From Lysinibacter sp. HNR (GTDB lineage Bacteria; Actinomycetota; Actinomycetes; Actinomycetales; Microbacteriaceae), in the NCBI RefSeq assembly GCF_029760935.1, contig NZ_CP121684.1, positions 1,674,001-1,738,000 on the forward strand: a stretch of 64,000 bases of DNA, in the 5' to 3' direction. The position numbers were made by a program, and so were the translations under genes. This document shows, piece after piece, positions 7,465 to 18,580 of the stretch; the first letter of the stretch is position 1; the number at the start of each line of letters is the position of its first letter. Below the pieces are notes generated by a model that saw nothing but the letters and a program-made list of their open reading frames with translations, was not told the DNA's origin and ran no database searches.

Positions 7465-8910
7465 TTAGTCTCGGTGCTCGGGCGTGTCCGATCCAAATTT
7501 GGCGTCACCAACCCGATACACCCGGATATCGTTTGTTGAGCCGACAACTCCGGGAGGGGAACCCGCGATAACAATCACCTTGTCGCCCACCTCGGCCTTA
7601 CCCGACGCAAGCAGGGCATCATCTACCTGGTGGAACATCTCATCGGTAGAGTCGACGGGGTCCACCAGAAAGCTTCGCACGCCCCAGGTGAGCTCCATCT
7701 GACGCCGCACCTCGGGAAGAGGGGTAAACCCAAGAATAGGAATCGGACGGCGTAGTCGGGACATCCGACGCGCCGAATCTCCCGACTCGGTAAAGACACA
7801 CAGATACTTTGCATTGATAAAGTCCGCAAGCTCTGCAGCGGCCAGGGTAATCGCACCACCCTGGGTGGCAGGCTTGGTTCCCAGCTCAGAAATCCGTTCC
7901 AAGCCGTGTTCCTCGGTTGATTTAATAATTCTGGACATGGTCTCAACCGTGATCACGGGGAAGGCGCCCACGCTGGTTTCACCGCTGAGCATAACCGCAT
8001 CGGCCCCATCAAGTATGGCGTTAGCACAGTCGGATGCTTCGGCCCGGGTTGGGCGAGGGTTCTCGATCATGGACTCAAGGACCTGGGTAGCCACAATAAC
8101 GGGCTTAGCCATGCGGCGAGCAAGCTCTACGGCTCGTTTTTGAACGATGGGAACAGCCTCCAGGGGCAGTTCCACACCCAGATCTCCACGTGCAACCATG
8201 ATGCCGTCAAACGCGTTGATGATCTCTTCGAGATTATCAACAGCCTGAGGCTTTTCAATCTTGGCGATGACGGGAAGCTTAATACCCTCTTCATTCATGA
8301 TCTCGTGCACGCGGGTAATATCCGCCGCGTCACGCACAAAAGAAAGTGCAATGTAGTCGGCCCCCAGGTTAAGGCCCCAGCGCAGATCTTCCTCGTCTTT
8401 CTCGGAGAGGGCGGGAACATTCACAGCAACACCGGGAAGGTTGATTCCCTTATTGTTCGAGACGTTCCCGGGAACCACTACCTCGGTGGTCACGGTCACA
8501 CCGTCGGTGGATACCACCTTGAGTGTAACCTTTCCGTCATCAACAAGCAGAGGATCCCCCGGTTTCACGTCGGAGGGCAATCCCTTATAGGTTGTACCAC
8601 AGATCTCTTTAGTGCCCACCACGTCCTCAGTTGTGATCTTGAAGATGTCGCCCACCTCAAGGTAGTGGGGACCATCCGCAAACGTGCCCAAACGGATCTT
8701 CGGGCCCTGAAGATCAACCAGAACCGCTACGGGACGTCCGCTTTCTTTTTCGGCCTGACGAATACAGCGATAAACTCCCTCATGCACTTCGTACGTACCG
8801 TGGCTGAGGTTCATCCGGGCGACATTCACCCCGGCATCAATAAGCGCCCGGGTGGTGTCATAGCTCGATACCGCCGGACCCCAAGTCGCAACAATCTTTG
8901 CGTGCCTCAT
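7465..8910 (-). CDS. pyk: Pyruvate kinase
   Basis: This 481-residue protein, normal for the family, converts phosphoenolpyruvate and ADP to pyruvate and ATP in the last step of glycolysis. It begins MRHAKIVATWGPA and has the NLSHG motif near residue 35. The active-site signature is VIAKIEKPQAVDNLEEII (about 217-234), followed by MVARGDLGVELP and VIVATQVLESM (about 270). The C-terminal allosteric domain is complete. The start is ATG at 8910. The gene stands alone on the minus strand, with an inverted repeat after it and a 171-nt gap before gltD. Confidence 0.97.
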   Translation of the reverse strand: MRHAKIVATWGPAVSSYDTTRALIDAGVNVARMNLSHGTYEVHEGVYRCIRQAEKESGRPVAVLVDLQGPKIRLGTFADGPHYLEVGDIFKITTEDVVGTKEICGTTYKGLPSDVKPGDPLLVDDGKVTLKVVSTDGVTVTTEVVVPGNVSNNKGINLPGVAVNVPALSEKDEEDLRWGLNLGADYIALSFVRDAADITRVHEIMNEEGIKLPVIAKIEKPQAVDNLEEIINAFDGIMVARGDLGVELPLEAVPIVQKRAVELARRMAKPVIVATQVLESMIENPRPTRAEASDCANAILDGADAVMLSGETSVGAFPVITVETMSRIIKSTEEHGLERISELGTKPATQGGAITLAAAELADFINAKYLCVFTESGDSARRMSRLRRPIPILGFTPLPEVRRQMELTWGVRSFLVDPVDSTDEMFHQVDDALLASGKAEVGDKVIVIAGSPPGVVGSTNDIRVYRVGDAKFGSDTPEHRD

Positions 8911-9081
8911 GAATTCTTACTCTTTCAGTTATGTTTTTGTATTGGATGGGGCTTTGACGCGCCTCACCCACGTGGTGTTAACGGTTTGCTTATTGTGCAC
9001 CGGGCGAATGAGTATAACCGCTACTAATACTCAAGCACACTCGGTGGCCAGATGCACTGTTGATAAGCCATCAGATATTTT

Positions 9082-10539
9082 CTAGAGTGCAAACCCGTGA
9101 TCCGTAGGTTTCACGGGCGAGGGCAAGACCGTCTTACCCTCAAGATATTCGTCAATGGAAGCTGCGGCCGCACGACCCTCGGCAATTGCCCACACTATTA
9201 GTGACTGTCCACGTCCGGCGTCCCCGGCTACAAAGATCCCCTCACGCTCCGTCTCATAGTTTACCCCACGTGCGACATTACCGCGTGTATCACAGGGAAT
9301 CTCAAGCTGCGCACCTAGAAGGTCTTGTTCGGGTCCGGTAAACCCCAGGGCAAGCAAAACCATATCGGCGGGAATGTCCCTGTGACTTCCAGCCCGGGGC
9401 AACCTTTTGCCATCCACAAACTCAGTCTCGGCAACCCTGACCGCGCACACCTCACCGGCATCGTTGGTCACAAACTCAACCGTAGACGCTAAATAGGATC
9501 GCACCCCACCTTCCTCGTGGGCGCTCGGCACCTCAAAGAGCGTGGGGTGCAGGGGCCACGGCTCATGGGCGGCTCGTGCCTGCGGAGGCTGTCGCCCAAT
9601 GGCAAGCGATGTCACTGATGCAGCCCCCTGTCGGTGCGCGGTTCCGACACAATCCGCCCCGGTATCACCACCACCCAGCACCACAACGTTTTTCCCCTCG
9701 GCTGTGATGTGATTTAAAATCTGTTCGCCCAAGACCGTGCGATTACCCTGAACCAGGTAGTCCATGGCAAAATGCACCCCGAGAGCCTCTCGCCCGGGTA
9801 TAAGCAGGTCGCGCGGTACCGTTGCTCCGGTACAGACGAGCACAGCATCGTAGCGACGCCGAAGCTCGTCCCAGGTGATGTCCACCCCGATATTCACACC
9901 GGTGCGAAAACGCGTTCCCTCCGCACGCATCTGATCGAGACGATAATCCAGGTGACGCTTTTCCATTTTAAAGTCGGGTATTCCATATCGGAGCAGGCCT
10001 CCCGCCCGGTCGTCACGCTCATAAACAGCAACCGTGTGACCCGCGCGAGTCAGCTGCTGTGCAGCCGCCAGACCCGCCGGCCCCGACCCTACAATTGCAA
10101 CGGTTTTACCTGTTAACCGCTGTGGCGGATGCGGTTCTACCCAGCCCCTGTGAACGGCCTGATCGATGATTGACACCTCAACCTGTTTAATCGTTACGGC
10201 GGGCTGGTTAATACCCAGCACACAGGCGGACTCACAGGGGGCTGGGCAAAGGCGTCCAGTAAATTCTGGAAAATTATTGGTGAGGTGAAGGCGTTCGATA
10301 GCTGCACGGCCCTCGCCACGATACATCAGATCGTTCCACTCGGGAATCAGGTTTCCCAGTGGGCATCCTCCGTGACAGAAGGCAACACCGCAGTCCATAC
10401 AGCGACCGGCCTGACGCTTAAGCTGAGCGGAATCGCCCTGTTCATACACCTCTTTCCAGTCCAGCAGACGGATGGGAACCGGACGTCTTGCCGGAAGCTC
10501 TCGCTCCCGCGTGTTTAAGAATCCATGTGGATCAGCCAC
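9082..10539 (-). CDS. gltD: Glutamate synthase (NADPH) small subunit
   Basis: This 485-residue beta subunit passes electrons from NADPH through FAD to the large subunit for conversion of glutamine and 2-oxoglutarate to two glutamates. Two N-terminal cysteine clusters (CMDCGVAFCHGGCPLGN near residue 47 and CPAPCESACVLG near 97) bind 4Fe-4S centres. GSGPAGLAAAQQ (about 151) is the FAD-binding dinucleotide fold and GGGDTGADC (about 290) the NADPH site. The GTG start at 10539 overlaps the gltB stop by 8 nt and is preceded by GGAGGT inside gltB, so the two are translationally coupled. Confidence 0.96.
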   Translation of the reverse strand: MADPHGFLNTRERELPARRPVPIRLLDWKEVYEQGDSAQLKRQAGRCMDCGVAFCHGGCPLGNLIPEWNDLMYRGEGRAAIERLHLTNNFPEFTGRLCPAPCESACVLGINQPAVTIKQVEVSIIDQAVHRGWVEPHPPQRLTGKTVAIVGSGPAGLAAAQQLTRAGHTVAVYERDDRAGGLLRYGIPDFKMEKRHLDYRLDQMRAEGTRFRTGVNIGVDITWDELRRRYDAVLVCTGATVPRDLLIPGREALGVHFAMDYLVQGNRTVLGEQILNHITAEGKNVVVLGGGDTGADCVGTAHRQGAASVTSLAIGRQPPQARAAHEPWPLHPTLFEVPSAHEEGGVRSYLASTVEFVTNDAGEVCAVRVAETEFVDGKRLPRAGSHRDIPADMVLLALGFTGPEQDLLGAQLEIPCDTRGNVARGVNYETEREGIFVAGDAGRGQSLIVWAIAEGRAAAASIDEYLEGKTVLPSPVKPTDHGFAL

Positions 10540-13500
10540 CGGTCACCTCCCTAATACGACTCCAAACGGCATCACCGTCGGGGTCAAGGCCCTCATCAAT
10601 GGCTTGCTGTCGCGTTGCAATGACCGCCGCGTAGTCACGGGGAACAACCTTGGTCAAGGAGGCGACCGCCCGGTCGATGTCGGCAAGGAGCTTCTGTGCA
10701 AGAGAAGACCCCGTGCGTAAGACATTCTGTTCTAGAAGCTCAGCCACGATTTCCCTATCGGTCTCCTCAAGCTCGCACAGCAGGAGATCTCCCGACAAGA
10801 GTGAGTCTGCGTTGAGCCGGGTGGAGTCAAGCTCATACACATACGCAACCCCACCCGACATTCCGGCGCCAAAGTTACGTCCTACCGCGCCAAGGATGAG
10901 AGCACAACCACCCGTCATGTACTCCAGCCCGTGATCTCCGACTCCCTCCACCACGGCGGTGGCCCCGGAATTTCGAACCAGAAAACGCTCACCCACAACG
11001 CCGCAAATGTTCATCGTACCGCTCGTGGCACCGTAACCAATAACGTTTCCAGCTATCACACTGTGAGGAGCAAGCAGCGTGGCAGATGCGTCGGAGAGAA
11101 TAACAATGTTTCCACCGGAGAGTCCCTTTCCCACATAGTCGTTGGCGTCTCCGCACAACCGCAGCGTAATACCGGAGGGAAGAAATGCCCCGAGCGACTG
11201 ACCTGCAGTTCCGCTGAGTGTGACCTCGATCGTTCCCTCTGGCAGGCCGTCCACACCGTACCGTGTGGTTACCGCGTGCCCCAGCATCGTCCCCACCGCC
11301 CGTTCGGTGTTGCGAATGGGAAGTGTGATACGCACCGACTCTGCTCGGTTCAGAGCGGCCTCACTGAGAGCAATAAGCTGGTTGTCAAAGTGTTGGTCAA
11401 GCTCATGGTTTTGCCCTCTTAGGTTCACTCGCGGTTCGTCCGAGAGCTCTCCGAACGGCGCAAGAAGCGGGCTCAGGTCCAGTCCCGATGCTTTCCAATG
11501 AGCGACGGCCCTCGAGGCATTCAGAACCTCCACCCTGCCCACAGCCTCCTGAAGCGTGCGAAAACCCAGGGCAGACAGATATTCCCTAACTTCCTGAGCA
11601 ATAAACTCGAAAAAATTCACCACGTGATCGGCCTTCCCGTTGAAACGAGAGCGCAATTCTGGATTCTGGGTGGCGATCCCTACCGGACAGGTGTCCAGGT
11701 GGCACACCCGCATCAGGACACAACCCTCAACCACAAGCGGCGCCGTTGCAAAACCAAATTCTTCGGCCCCCAGTAGCGCACCAATGATCACATCGCGACC
11801 GGTTTTCAATTGACCGTCAACCTGGAGAACCACACGATCACGCATCCGGTTGAGCCTGAGCGTCTGCTGGGTCTCGGCTAGGCCGAGTTCCCAGGGTGTT
11901 CCCGCGTGTTTGAGCGAGTTCATCGGACTCGCCCCGGTGCCCCCATCGTATCCCGAGACCAGGATCACGTCTGAGAGCGCTTTTGCCACACCCGCCGCTA
12001 CCGCCCCGATACCAGACTGGCTGACCAGCTTGGTGTGAATTCTAGCGGAGGGATTTGCCCTTTTTAAGTCAAAAATAAGCTGCTTGAGGTCCTCAATGGA
12101 ATAAATATCGTGGTGGGGAGGAGGAGAAATCAGGCCCACACCGGCGGTAGCGTGCCGCGTTCGAGCGACCCAGGGGTAAACCTTAGCCGGTGGAAGCTGA
12201 CCACCCTCGCCCGGCTTGGCACCCTGAGCAAGCTTAATCTGAATATCGCTGGCGTGTGTGAGATACATACTTGTCACCCCGAAGCGTCCCGAGGCCACCT
12301 GTTTAATGGCGCTACACCGCTCCGGGTCAAGAAGTCGATCAAGATCTTCACCGCCCTCGCCCGTGTTTGACTTTGCGCCCAGGCGATTCATCGCGATAGC
12401 CAGGGTCTCGTGTGCTTCGCGAGAGATTGAGCCGTAGCTCATGGCCCCGGTCGAGAATCTCCGCACTATGGCAGATACGGGTTCCACCTCCTCCAGGGGG
12501 ACGGGGGTGCGCTCGGTGTCAAACGCCAACATCCCACGCAGCGTCATCAACCGCTCGGATTGGTCATCAACACTCCTGGTGTACTCGCGGAAGATGTCGT
12601 AACGACGAGTCCTGGTGGAGTGCTGCAATCGAAAAATAGTGTCCGGGTTAAACAGGTGGGGTGCGCCATCACGACGCCACTGATACTCCCCTCCGGTCTC
12701 GAGTCTCTGGTGCACAAGCGGCGCGTCATCTTCGGGGTAGGCTCGCGTGTGCCGCTGAAGGTTCTCCTCTGAGACGACCTCAAGGCCCACACCATCAAGC
12801 CTGCTCACGGTTCCGACAAAATAACGCTCGACAAACTCACCGTCGAGGCCAACCGCCTCAAAAATCTGCGCCCCCGCATAGGAGGACACCACAGATATCC
12901 CCATCTTTGACATGATCTTGAGCAGGCCCTTACCCAAAGCCCTAATCAGGTTTTTAACCGCCGCCTCAGCACTCACCTCCGTAATCGTCCCGTCACGCAC
13001 CAGACTCTCACAGGTTTCCATGGCCAGGTAAGGGTTAACCGCAGAGGCTCCATAACCGATCAAAAGGGCCACGTGATGAACCTCCCGAACGTCTCCCGCC
13101 TCAACAACAAGCCCCACACGCATCCGAGTCGACTGACGAATGAGGTGATGATGAACCGCCGAGAGCATCAGTAATGACGGGATCGGGGCAAGATCTTTGG
13201 TTGAGTCACGATCCGAAAGGATGAGATATTCGGCTCCCGCCTCAATAGCAGCATCGGCTTCCGCACAGAGCTCATCGAGTCTGTGCTGCATAGCCCACGA
13301 ACCTCTGTCAAAACGATACAGACCGCGCAGTGTGACCGCCCGATCACCGACGGGGTTGTTCTCACGCATTCCGTGTTCTATGCGCTGAATTTTAGCAAGC
13401 TGATCATTGTCGATCACAGGAAAATCCAGAATGATCTGTCGCGCGTGTTCCGGGGTAGCGGAGAGTAAATTCCTTTGCGGCCCTAGACCTAAGCTGAGCG

Positions 13501-15088
13501 AGGTCACCGCCTCCTCACGGATAGAGTCAAGAGGAGGATTCGTGACCTGGGCAAAATTCTGGACAAAGTAGTCAAACAAGAGGCGTGGCCGCTCGGCCAG
13601 AACCGCAACCGGGGTGTCTGAACCCATTGCGGCCAGGGGTTCCACCCCAGTGCGCGCCATCGGGGCGAGGATGCTACGCACCTCCTCCTCGGTGTAGCCG
13701 AAGGTTCTCTGCCGACGAATAATAGAGGCTGGTGGGTGCACAATATGCTCACGAACCGGCAGATCAGACAGCCGAATCCGCTCCCGCTTCAGCCATTCGC
13801 CCCAGGGCTGAAGTGTGGCAACAGATGCCTTGATTTCGTCATCCTCAATAATTCTTCCCTCACGGGTATCAACAAGAAAAATCTTTCCCGGCTGGAGGCG
13901 TCCACGACGAACCACACGGGCTGGGTCAACCTCAAGCACGCCCGTCTCCGACCCCAGCACCACCATGCCGTCATCGGTGATCAGAAAGCGCCCCGGACGC
14001 AGGCCGTTACGATCAAGCGTTGCCCCCAGAAGAGTACCGTCGGTAAACGTCAGTGCTGCCGGGCCATCCCAGGGCTCCATAAGCAACGAGTGATACTCGT
14101 AGAAGTCCCGCCAAGCTTGATCCTGATCTGCCCGCTTCTCCCACGCCTCCGGAACCATCATCATGATGGCGTGCGGCAGAGAGCGCCCAGAGAGAGTGAG
14201 AAGCTCAAGCACCTCATCAAAGCTGGCAGAGTCGCTCGCACCCGGCGTGCACACGGGCAGTATCTGAGACAGGTCCCCCAGAAGCTCAGATTTCAACTGG
14301 GATTGCCGCGCCCGCATCCAATTACGATTTCCCGAGGCCGTGTTGATCTCACCGTTGTGCGCCATCATGCGTAACGGTTGTGCCAGCGCCCACGAGGGGA
14401 AGGTGTTGGTGGAATAGCGCGAGTGAACGATTGCCAGGGTGGAAGCAAAACACTCATCACTCAGATCGGGATAAAAAGGTTCAAGCTGAAGCGTTGTAAC
14501 CATTCCCTTGTAGACCAGCGTCCGTGCCGAAAGAGAAACAAAATATGCCCCCAACTCCCGCTCAGCACGTTTACGCAGCCGAAAGGCAACACGGTCAAGC
14601 GCGATATCGCTGAGTAGCCCGTTCTTGTCCGCAACAAAAAGCTGCTCGCAGACGGGCATCGCTTCACGGGCCAGCGCCCCCAGATGTTCCGGGCGCGTGG
14701 GAACCGCTCGCCAGCCGAGCAGCCGAAGGCCCTCCGCAGTCGCAATATCGGCAATGCGACGCTTGAGGATTTCGCGCTGCTCAAGAGGAGTCGGGAGAAA
14801 AACCATCCCCGCGGCATACCTACCCCGTTCCGGAAGATCATGATCAACCACCGAACGAAAGAACCGGTCGGGTATCTGCGTGAGAATACCCGCCCCATCC
14901 CCTGTCCCCGCATCGGAACCAACAGCGCCACGGTGCTCCAGGTTACGCAGCGCCGTGAGCGCGTTTTGCACGATATCGTGCCCCGGCACCCCTCTCAGCG
15001 TTGCCACCAGGGCAAGACCACACGCATCTCTCTCGAATCGCGGATCGTAAAGTCCCTGCGGGGCAGGAAAATTCTGAGCATAAGCCAT
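10532..15088 (-). CDS. gltB: Glutamate synthase large subunit
   Basis: This 1518-residue alpha subunit begins with an Ntn-type glutaminase domain. The mature N-terminal nucleophile is the Cys in RDACGLALVATL, after a propeptide of about 20 residues. The central FMN-binding synthase domain has IHTKLVSQSGIGAVAAGVAK and the 3Fe-4S cysteines in CHLDTCPVG. The C-terminal GXGXG beta-helix domain has GDANDYVGKGLSGG. I chose ATG 15088 (MAYAQNFP) rather than the in-frame GTG at 15115, because AGGGA lies 8 nt before it and the resulting propeptide fits the family. It forms an operon with gltD. Confidence 0.96.
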   Translation of the reverse strand: MAYAQNFPAPQGLYDPRFERDACGLALVATLRGVPGHDIVQNALTALRNLEHRGAVGSDAGTGDGAGILTQIPDRFFRSVVDHDLPERGRYAAGMVFLPTPLEQREILKRRIADIATAEGLRLLGWRAVPTRPEHLGALAREAMPVCEQLFVADKNGLLSDIALDRVAFRLRKRAERELGAYFVSLSARTLVYKGMVTTLQLEPFYPDLSDECFASTLAIVHSRYSTNTFPSWALAQPLRMMAHNGEINTASGNRNWMRARQSQLKSELLGDLSQILPVCTPGASDSASFDEVLELLTLSGRSLPHAIMMMVPEAWEKRADQDQAWRDFYEYHSLLMEPWDGPAALTFTDGTLLGATLDRNGLRPGRFLITDDGMVVLGSETGVLEVDPARVVRRGRLQPGKIFLVDTREGRIIEDDEIKASVATLQPWGEWLKRERIRLSDLPVREHIVHPPASIIRRQRTFGYTEEEVRSILAPMARTGVEPLAAMGSDTPVAVLAERPRLLFDYFVQNFAQVTNPPLDSIREEAVTSLSLGLGPQRNLLSATPEHARQIILDFPVIDNDQLAKIQRIEHGMRENNPVGDRAVTLRGLYRFDRGSWAMQHRLDELCAEADAAIEAGAEYLILSDRDSTKDLAPIPSLLMLSAVHHHLIRQSTRMRVGLVVEAGDVREVHHVALLIGYGASAVNPYLAMETCESLVRDGTITEVSAEAAVKNLIRALGKGLLKIMSKMGISVVSSYAGAQIFEAVGLDGEFVERYFVGTVSRLDGVGLEVVSEENLQRHTRAYPEDDAPLVHQRLETGGEYQWRRDGAPHLFNPDTIFRLQHSTRTRRYDIFREYTRSVDDQSERLMTLRGMLAFDTERTPVPLEEVEPVSAIVRRFSTGAMSYGSISREAHETLAIAMNRLGAKSNTGEGGEDLDRLLDPERCSAIKQVASGRFGVTSMYLTHASDIQIKLAQGAKPGEGGQLPPAKVYPWVARTRHATAGVGLISPPPHHDIYSIEDLKQLIFDLKRANPSARIHTKLVSQSGIGAVAAGVAKALSDVILVSGYDGGTGASPMNSLKHAGTPWELGLAETQQTLRLNRMRDRVVLQVDGQLKTGRDVIIGALLGAEEFGFATAPLVVEGCVLMRVCHLDTCPVGIATQNPELRSRFNGKADHVVNFFEFIAQEVREYLSALGFRTLQEAVGRVEVLNASRAVAHWKASGLDLSPLLAPFGELSDEPRVNLRGQNHELDQHFDNQLIALSEAALNRAESVRITLPIRNTERAVGTMLGHAVTTRYGVDGLPEGTIEVTLSGTAGQSLGAFLPSGITLRLCGDANDYVGKGLSGGNIVILSDASATLLAPHSVIAGNVIGYGATSGTMNICGVVGERFLVRNSGATAVVEGVGDHGLEYMTGGCALILGAVGRNFGAGMSGGVAYVYELDSTRLNADSLLSGDLLLCELEETDREIVAELLEQNVLRTGSSLAQKLLADIDRAVASLTKVVPRDYAAVIATRQQAIDEGLDPDGDAVWSRIREVTGG

Positions 15089-15342
15089 CTGTGCCGTCCC
15101 TTCCGTGCAAATCACACGTATTAGTCATTCAGGGACGACTCTGGCCCATCGTCGGTGAAGCGTCAGACTTCATATGGGTGGGCCGGGGCCTGCCGTATAT
15201 TCAGCCAGTCACTATGTATCAGCTATCGAGTGGTGAGCGCACAGGTGGTGCGTCGGTAACTTCGTATCCCCCGAACGGTACCGACTCTTTGCGAATCGAT
15301 ACTTACGGGTAGTGGGCAGAATGCTCGCTTGTGGCGGTATCC

Positions 15343-16359
15343 TCAGTTTTTAGTTGGGTTGTTGTCCTGCTCGTCTTTATCAGACTGTTCCACGGTCGGT
15401 TCTGAGAGTGCCGGTGTGCGCTCCAGAACGTAGTGTGTGTTTTCGTCTTCCGATGATACATCATCAGAGTCTTTCTTCGAACCGGTCTGGCTCTTAGGTG
15501 TACGTCCGGGAAGATAAACGCTGGGTTCTACTCCGGGGTGTTCACGACGCTGAATAATAATGATCAGCAGTCCAACGACCACCGCAAGAAGCGCGGTCCA
15601 CAAGTTCAGGCGCAGTCCCAGGAAAGAATCAATGGGATCAACGCGCAGGGTCTCAAGCCAAGCACGTCCAACTCCGTACCAAATCAGGTAGAGGGCAAAG
15701 GTCTGACCCCAGCGAGTGCGGAACCGGCGTTCTAGATAGAGAATGACCGCAACGCCCAGTAGGTTCCAGATGATCTCGTAGAGGAAAGTGGGTTGAAAAA
15801 GGGTATCCGGTGCAAGTCCCACGGGAAACGCCGGGTTATTTGAATCAATCTGCAGTCCCCAGGGAAGATCTGTGGGGAGCCCAAAAAGCTCCTGGTTAAA
15901 GTAGTTACCCAGGCGCCCGAGCGCCTGCGCTACCAGGAGGCCGGGAGCCAGGGCATCCGCAAAAGACCAGAAGCGAATACCGGTATAGCGGCTTGCGATA
16001 AAGGCACCGACAGCACCACCGAGCAGAGCACCAAAGATAGCGATTCCGCCTTCCCAGACGGCAAAGACCTTCCACCACTCCGCACCGGGGTAGAAAAAAT
16101 CACCCGGGTGAGTGAGAACGTGATACATGCGGGCACCAATAATTCCCAGCACCACGGTGAATAAACCAAAGTCGATGGTGACACCGTTTTCACCGCCACG
16201 CTTTGTGAGTCGGTAGTTGGTAATAATCCCGGCCGCAATAATACCGGCAAGAATACACAGGGCGTAAAAGTGCAGCCGGAGTTCTGCGCCCCAAGGCAGA
16301 GTGAGAGTCCAGTAGCTCACGTCCGGGCTGGGAATACTCATGGGAAGCAGTGCTGTCAT
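15343..16359 (-). CDS. lgt: Prolipoprotein diacylglyceryl transferase
   Basis: This 338-residue polytopic membrane enzyme transfers diacylglycerol from phosphatidylglycerol to the lipobox cysteine of prolipoproteins. About seven hydrophobic segments are visible. The signature GRLGNYFNQELFG is near residue 163 and WEGGIAIFG near 102. The 60-residue C-terminal tail after residue 278 is hydrophilic and acidic, rich in Ser, Asp and Glu; such tails are common in actinobacterial Lgt. A GTG three nt upstream is an alternative start; AGG lies 8 nt before the chosen ATG. It follows trpA, as in many actinobacteria. The peptide-binding lipoprotein at 33518 would be a substrate. Confidence 0.94.
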   Translation of the reverse strand: MTALLPMSIPSPDVSYWTLTLPWGAELRLHFYALCILAGIIAAGIITNYRLTKRGGENGVTIDFGLFTVVLGIIGARMYHVLTHPGDFFYPGAEWWKVFAVWEGGIAIFGALLGGAVGAFIASRYTGIRFWSFADALAPGLLVAQALGRLGNYFNQELFGLPTDLPWGLQIDSNNPAFPVGLAPDTLFQPTFLYEIIWNLLGVAVILYLERRFRTRWGQTFALYLIWYGVGRAWLETLRVDPIDSFLGLRLNLWTALLAVVVGLLIIIIQRREHPGVEPSVYLPGRTPKSQTGSKKDSDDVSSEDENTHYVLERTPALSEPTVEQSDKDEQDNNPTKN

Positions 16360-16443
16360 CACGTCTACCTGATATTTCTCTCTACTCTTTTAAAAATAAG
16401 ACGCCGCTCACGAATTCAAGCGTACGCCCCTGTCGATTCTAGA

Positions 16444-17322
16444 CTAATGCGCCGCCGAGAGGGAGGCCGCAACGTCGGATAGCTCGGATATTCCTCCCTC
16501 GGAAAGCGCACGAACAAGCGCCGAGCCCACAATCGCACCGTCCGCATAACTCAGGATCTGCGAGACGTGCTCGGGGCGCGATATCCCCAGGCCCACGCAG
16601 GAGTACGCGGTTCCACTCTGCCGCTGATTCGCCTGTTTCCGGAGCCTCGAGACCAGGGTTTCGGCGGCCCCGTCTACGTCGTTTCTCGTGCCCGTCACGC
16701 CCATGGTCGACACCGCATACACAAAACCGCGGCTCTTCTCCACCGCCTGCAGGAGTCTGGTGTCGGTTGATGAGGGGGCAGCAAGAAAGATACGGTCAAG
16801 ACCGGTGCGCTCTGATGCGCTCAACCAATCGGCCCCCTCGTCAGGGATCAGGTCAGGGGTGATGAGTCCAGCACCACCGACAGCAGTAAGGTCATCCGCG
16901 AATCGGTCAACGCCGTACTGCATCACCGGGTTCCAGTAGGTCATCATCACGACGGGAACGTCAACTTCGGCACGAATTTCCCGAACGGCGGTAAAGCCGT
17001 CGGCCAGGCGAAAACCATTTTCGCGAGCACGGAGCGTAGCCGCCTGAATGACCGGGCCATCCATCACGGGATCAGAGTAGGGCAGCCCGAGCTCAATCAC
17101 GTCAAAACCTGCCCGTGCAAGTGTTATTGCGGCCTCAATACTGGTCTCTAGGTTCGGGAATCCCACCGGTAGGTAGCCGATGAGAGCCCCGGAGCCAGCG
17201 TCACGGCGCACAGAGATTGCACGCTCTACCGTTGAATCGGGAAAGACGGCGACCCGGTTCGCCTCCGCATCACTCACTCCAACGCCCTCTCTGTTGTCAC
17301 CATTCATATCCCGATCACTCAT
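16444..17322 (-). CDS. trpA: Tryptophan synthase alpha subunit
   Basis: This 292-residue TIM barrel cleaves indole-3-glycerol phosphate and channels indole to TrpB. Catalytic Glu and Asp lie in [32 protein letters not shown] and [12 protein letters not shown] form the phosphate-binding loops. The start is placed at ATG 17322 (MSDRDMNGD), which overlaps the trpB stop by 8 nt; ATG 17307 is an alternative. Upstream in-frame codons within trpB give an arginine-rich sequence unlike the family and were discarded. Confidence 0.94.
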   Translation of the reverse strand: MSDRDMNGDNREGVGVSDAEANRVAVFPDSTVERAISVRRDAGSGALIGYLPVGFPNLETSIEAAITLARAGFDVIELGLPYSDPVMDGPVIQAATLRARENGFRLADGFTAVREIRAEVDVPVVMMTYWNPVMQYGVDRFADDLTAVGGAGLITPDLIPDEGADWLSASERTGLDRIFLAAPSSTDTRLLQAVEKSRGFVYAVSTMGVTGTRNDVDGAAETLVSRLRKQANQRQSGTAYSCVGLGISRPEHVSQILSYADGAIVGSALVRALSEGGISELSDVAASLSAAH

Positions 17323-18559
17323 TCCCCGCCACGGTCGACGTGCGAGAGGAGCCTTCCTGTGTCGCTGCGTCAAACAGATCAAAATATTCTGCCGCGGTCT
17401 GCATGTCTTTATCACCCCGACCACTGAGATTCACCAGAATTGTGCTCTCCTGTCCGAGCTCGCGCCCAAGCTCAAGCGCACCCGCAAGGGCGTGAGCCGA
17501 CTCGATAGCGGGGATAATACCCTCTGTGCGTGAGAGCAGGAGAAGGGCGTTCATAGCGTCGGCATCTTTCACCGGTCGATAGTGGGCCCGTCCGATCCCA
17601 GCCAACCAGGAGTGTTCTGGACCGACACCGGGATAGTCAAGCCCGGCCGAGATTGAGTGTGACTCCAGTGTCTGTCCGTCTTCGTCCTGAAGCATCAGGC
17701 TTCGGGCCCCGTGCAGCACACCGGGACGTCCCCGAGAAAGGGTGGCCGCGTGGCGCGGGGTGTCTACTCCTTCCCCAGCGGCTTCAAATCCATAAAGAGC
17801 AACTCCGGGGTCGTCAAGAAATGCGTGGAAAACTCCGATAGCGTTTGATCCCCCACCGACACAGGCCGCGACGGCATCGGGAAGCCCTCCCGTGAGCTGT
17901 AGAACCTGATCCCGAGCCTCCTCACCGATAATCTTTTGAAAATCACGCACCATGGCGGGGAAGGGATGCGGTCCGGCTACCGTCCCAAAGATATAATTTG
18001 TATGGTCAACATTAGTCACCCAATCACGCATGGCCTCGTTGATTGCATCTTTTAGGGTTCGTGAACCTGCCTTGACCGCTACAACCTCAGCACCGAGCAA
18101 CCTCATCCTGGCAACATTCAGCGCCTGCCGCTCAGTATCGACTTCACCCATGTACACCACGCACTCGAGCCCAAAAAGGGCAGCCGCAGTAGCGGTGGCC
18201 ACGCCGTGCTGACCGGCCCCCGTCTCGGCAATGACACGAGTTTTTCCGATGCGTTTAGTCAGCAGCGCCTGCCCCAGCACGTTATTAATCTTGTGTGAGC
18301 CGGTATGGTTGAGATCTTCCCGCTTAAGAATGACCCTCGCTCCCCCCGCGTGCTTTGCAAAACGAGGTACCTCCGTGATGACTGAAGGGCGCCCCACGTA
18401 GCTACGAAGCAGATGCGTAAGTTCACTCGCAAAATCGGAAGAATGACGCGCAACTTCGTAAGCCTGAGTCAGCTCATCCAGGGCAGCCACAAGTGACTCG
18501 GGGACAAACCGTCCCCCAAAATCACCAAAGTACGGACCTTCTTCATCTCTTAAAGACAT
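17315..18559 (-). CDS. trpB: Tryptophan synthase beta subunit
   Basis: This 414-residue PLP enzyme condenses indole with serine. The PLP lysine is in HTGSHKINN, and the phosphate-binding glycines are in [12 protein letters not shown]. It begins [20 protein letters not shown], the usual TrpB N-terminus. ATG 18559 is preferred over a TTG one codon upstream. It is followed by trpA with an 8-nt overlap and preceded by trpC with a 21-nt gap. Confidence 0.96.
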   Translation of the reverse strand: MSLRDEEGPYFGDFGGRFVPESLVAALDELTQAYEVARHSSDFASELTHLLRSYVGRPSVITEVPRFAKHAGGARVILKREDLNHTGSHKINNVLGQALLTKRIGKTRVIAETGAGQHGVATATAAALFGLECVVYMGEVDTERQALNVARMRLLGAEVVAVKAGSRTLKDAINEAMRDWVTNVDHTNYIFGTVAGPHPFPAMVRDFQKIIGEEARDQVLQLTGGLPDAVAACVGGGSNAIGVFHAFLDDPGVALYGFEAAGEGVDTPRHAATLSRGRPGVLHGARSLMLQDEDGQTLESHSISAGLDYPGVGPEHSWLAGIGRAHYRPVKDADAMNALLLLSRTEGIIPAIESAHALAGALELGRELGQESTILVNLSGRGDKDMQTAAEYFDLFDAATQEGSSRTSTVAGNE

Positions 18560-18580
18560 CAAGTATCACTATTTTTCTGT

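Noticed and set aside
8140-9027. 295-codon plus-strand frame opposite pyk
   Set aside because: Antisense to pyruvate kinase; no start signal or domain.
15089-15342. Search for a regulatory RNA before gltB
   Set aside because: The 254-nt region has no recognisable riboswitch, strong hairpin or reading frame.
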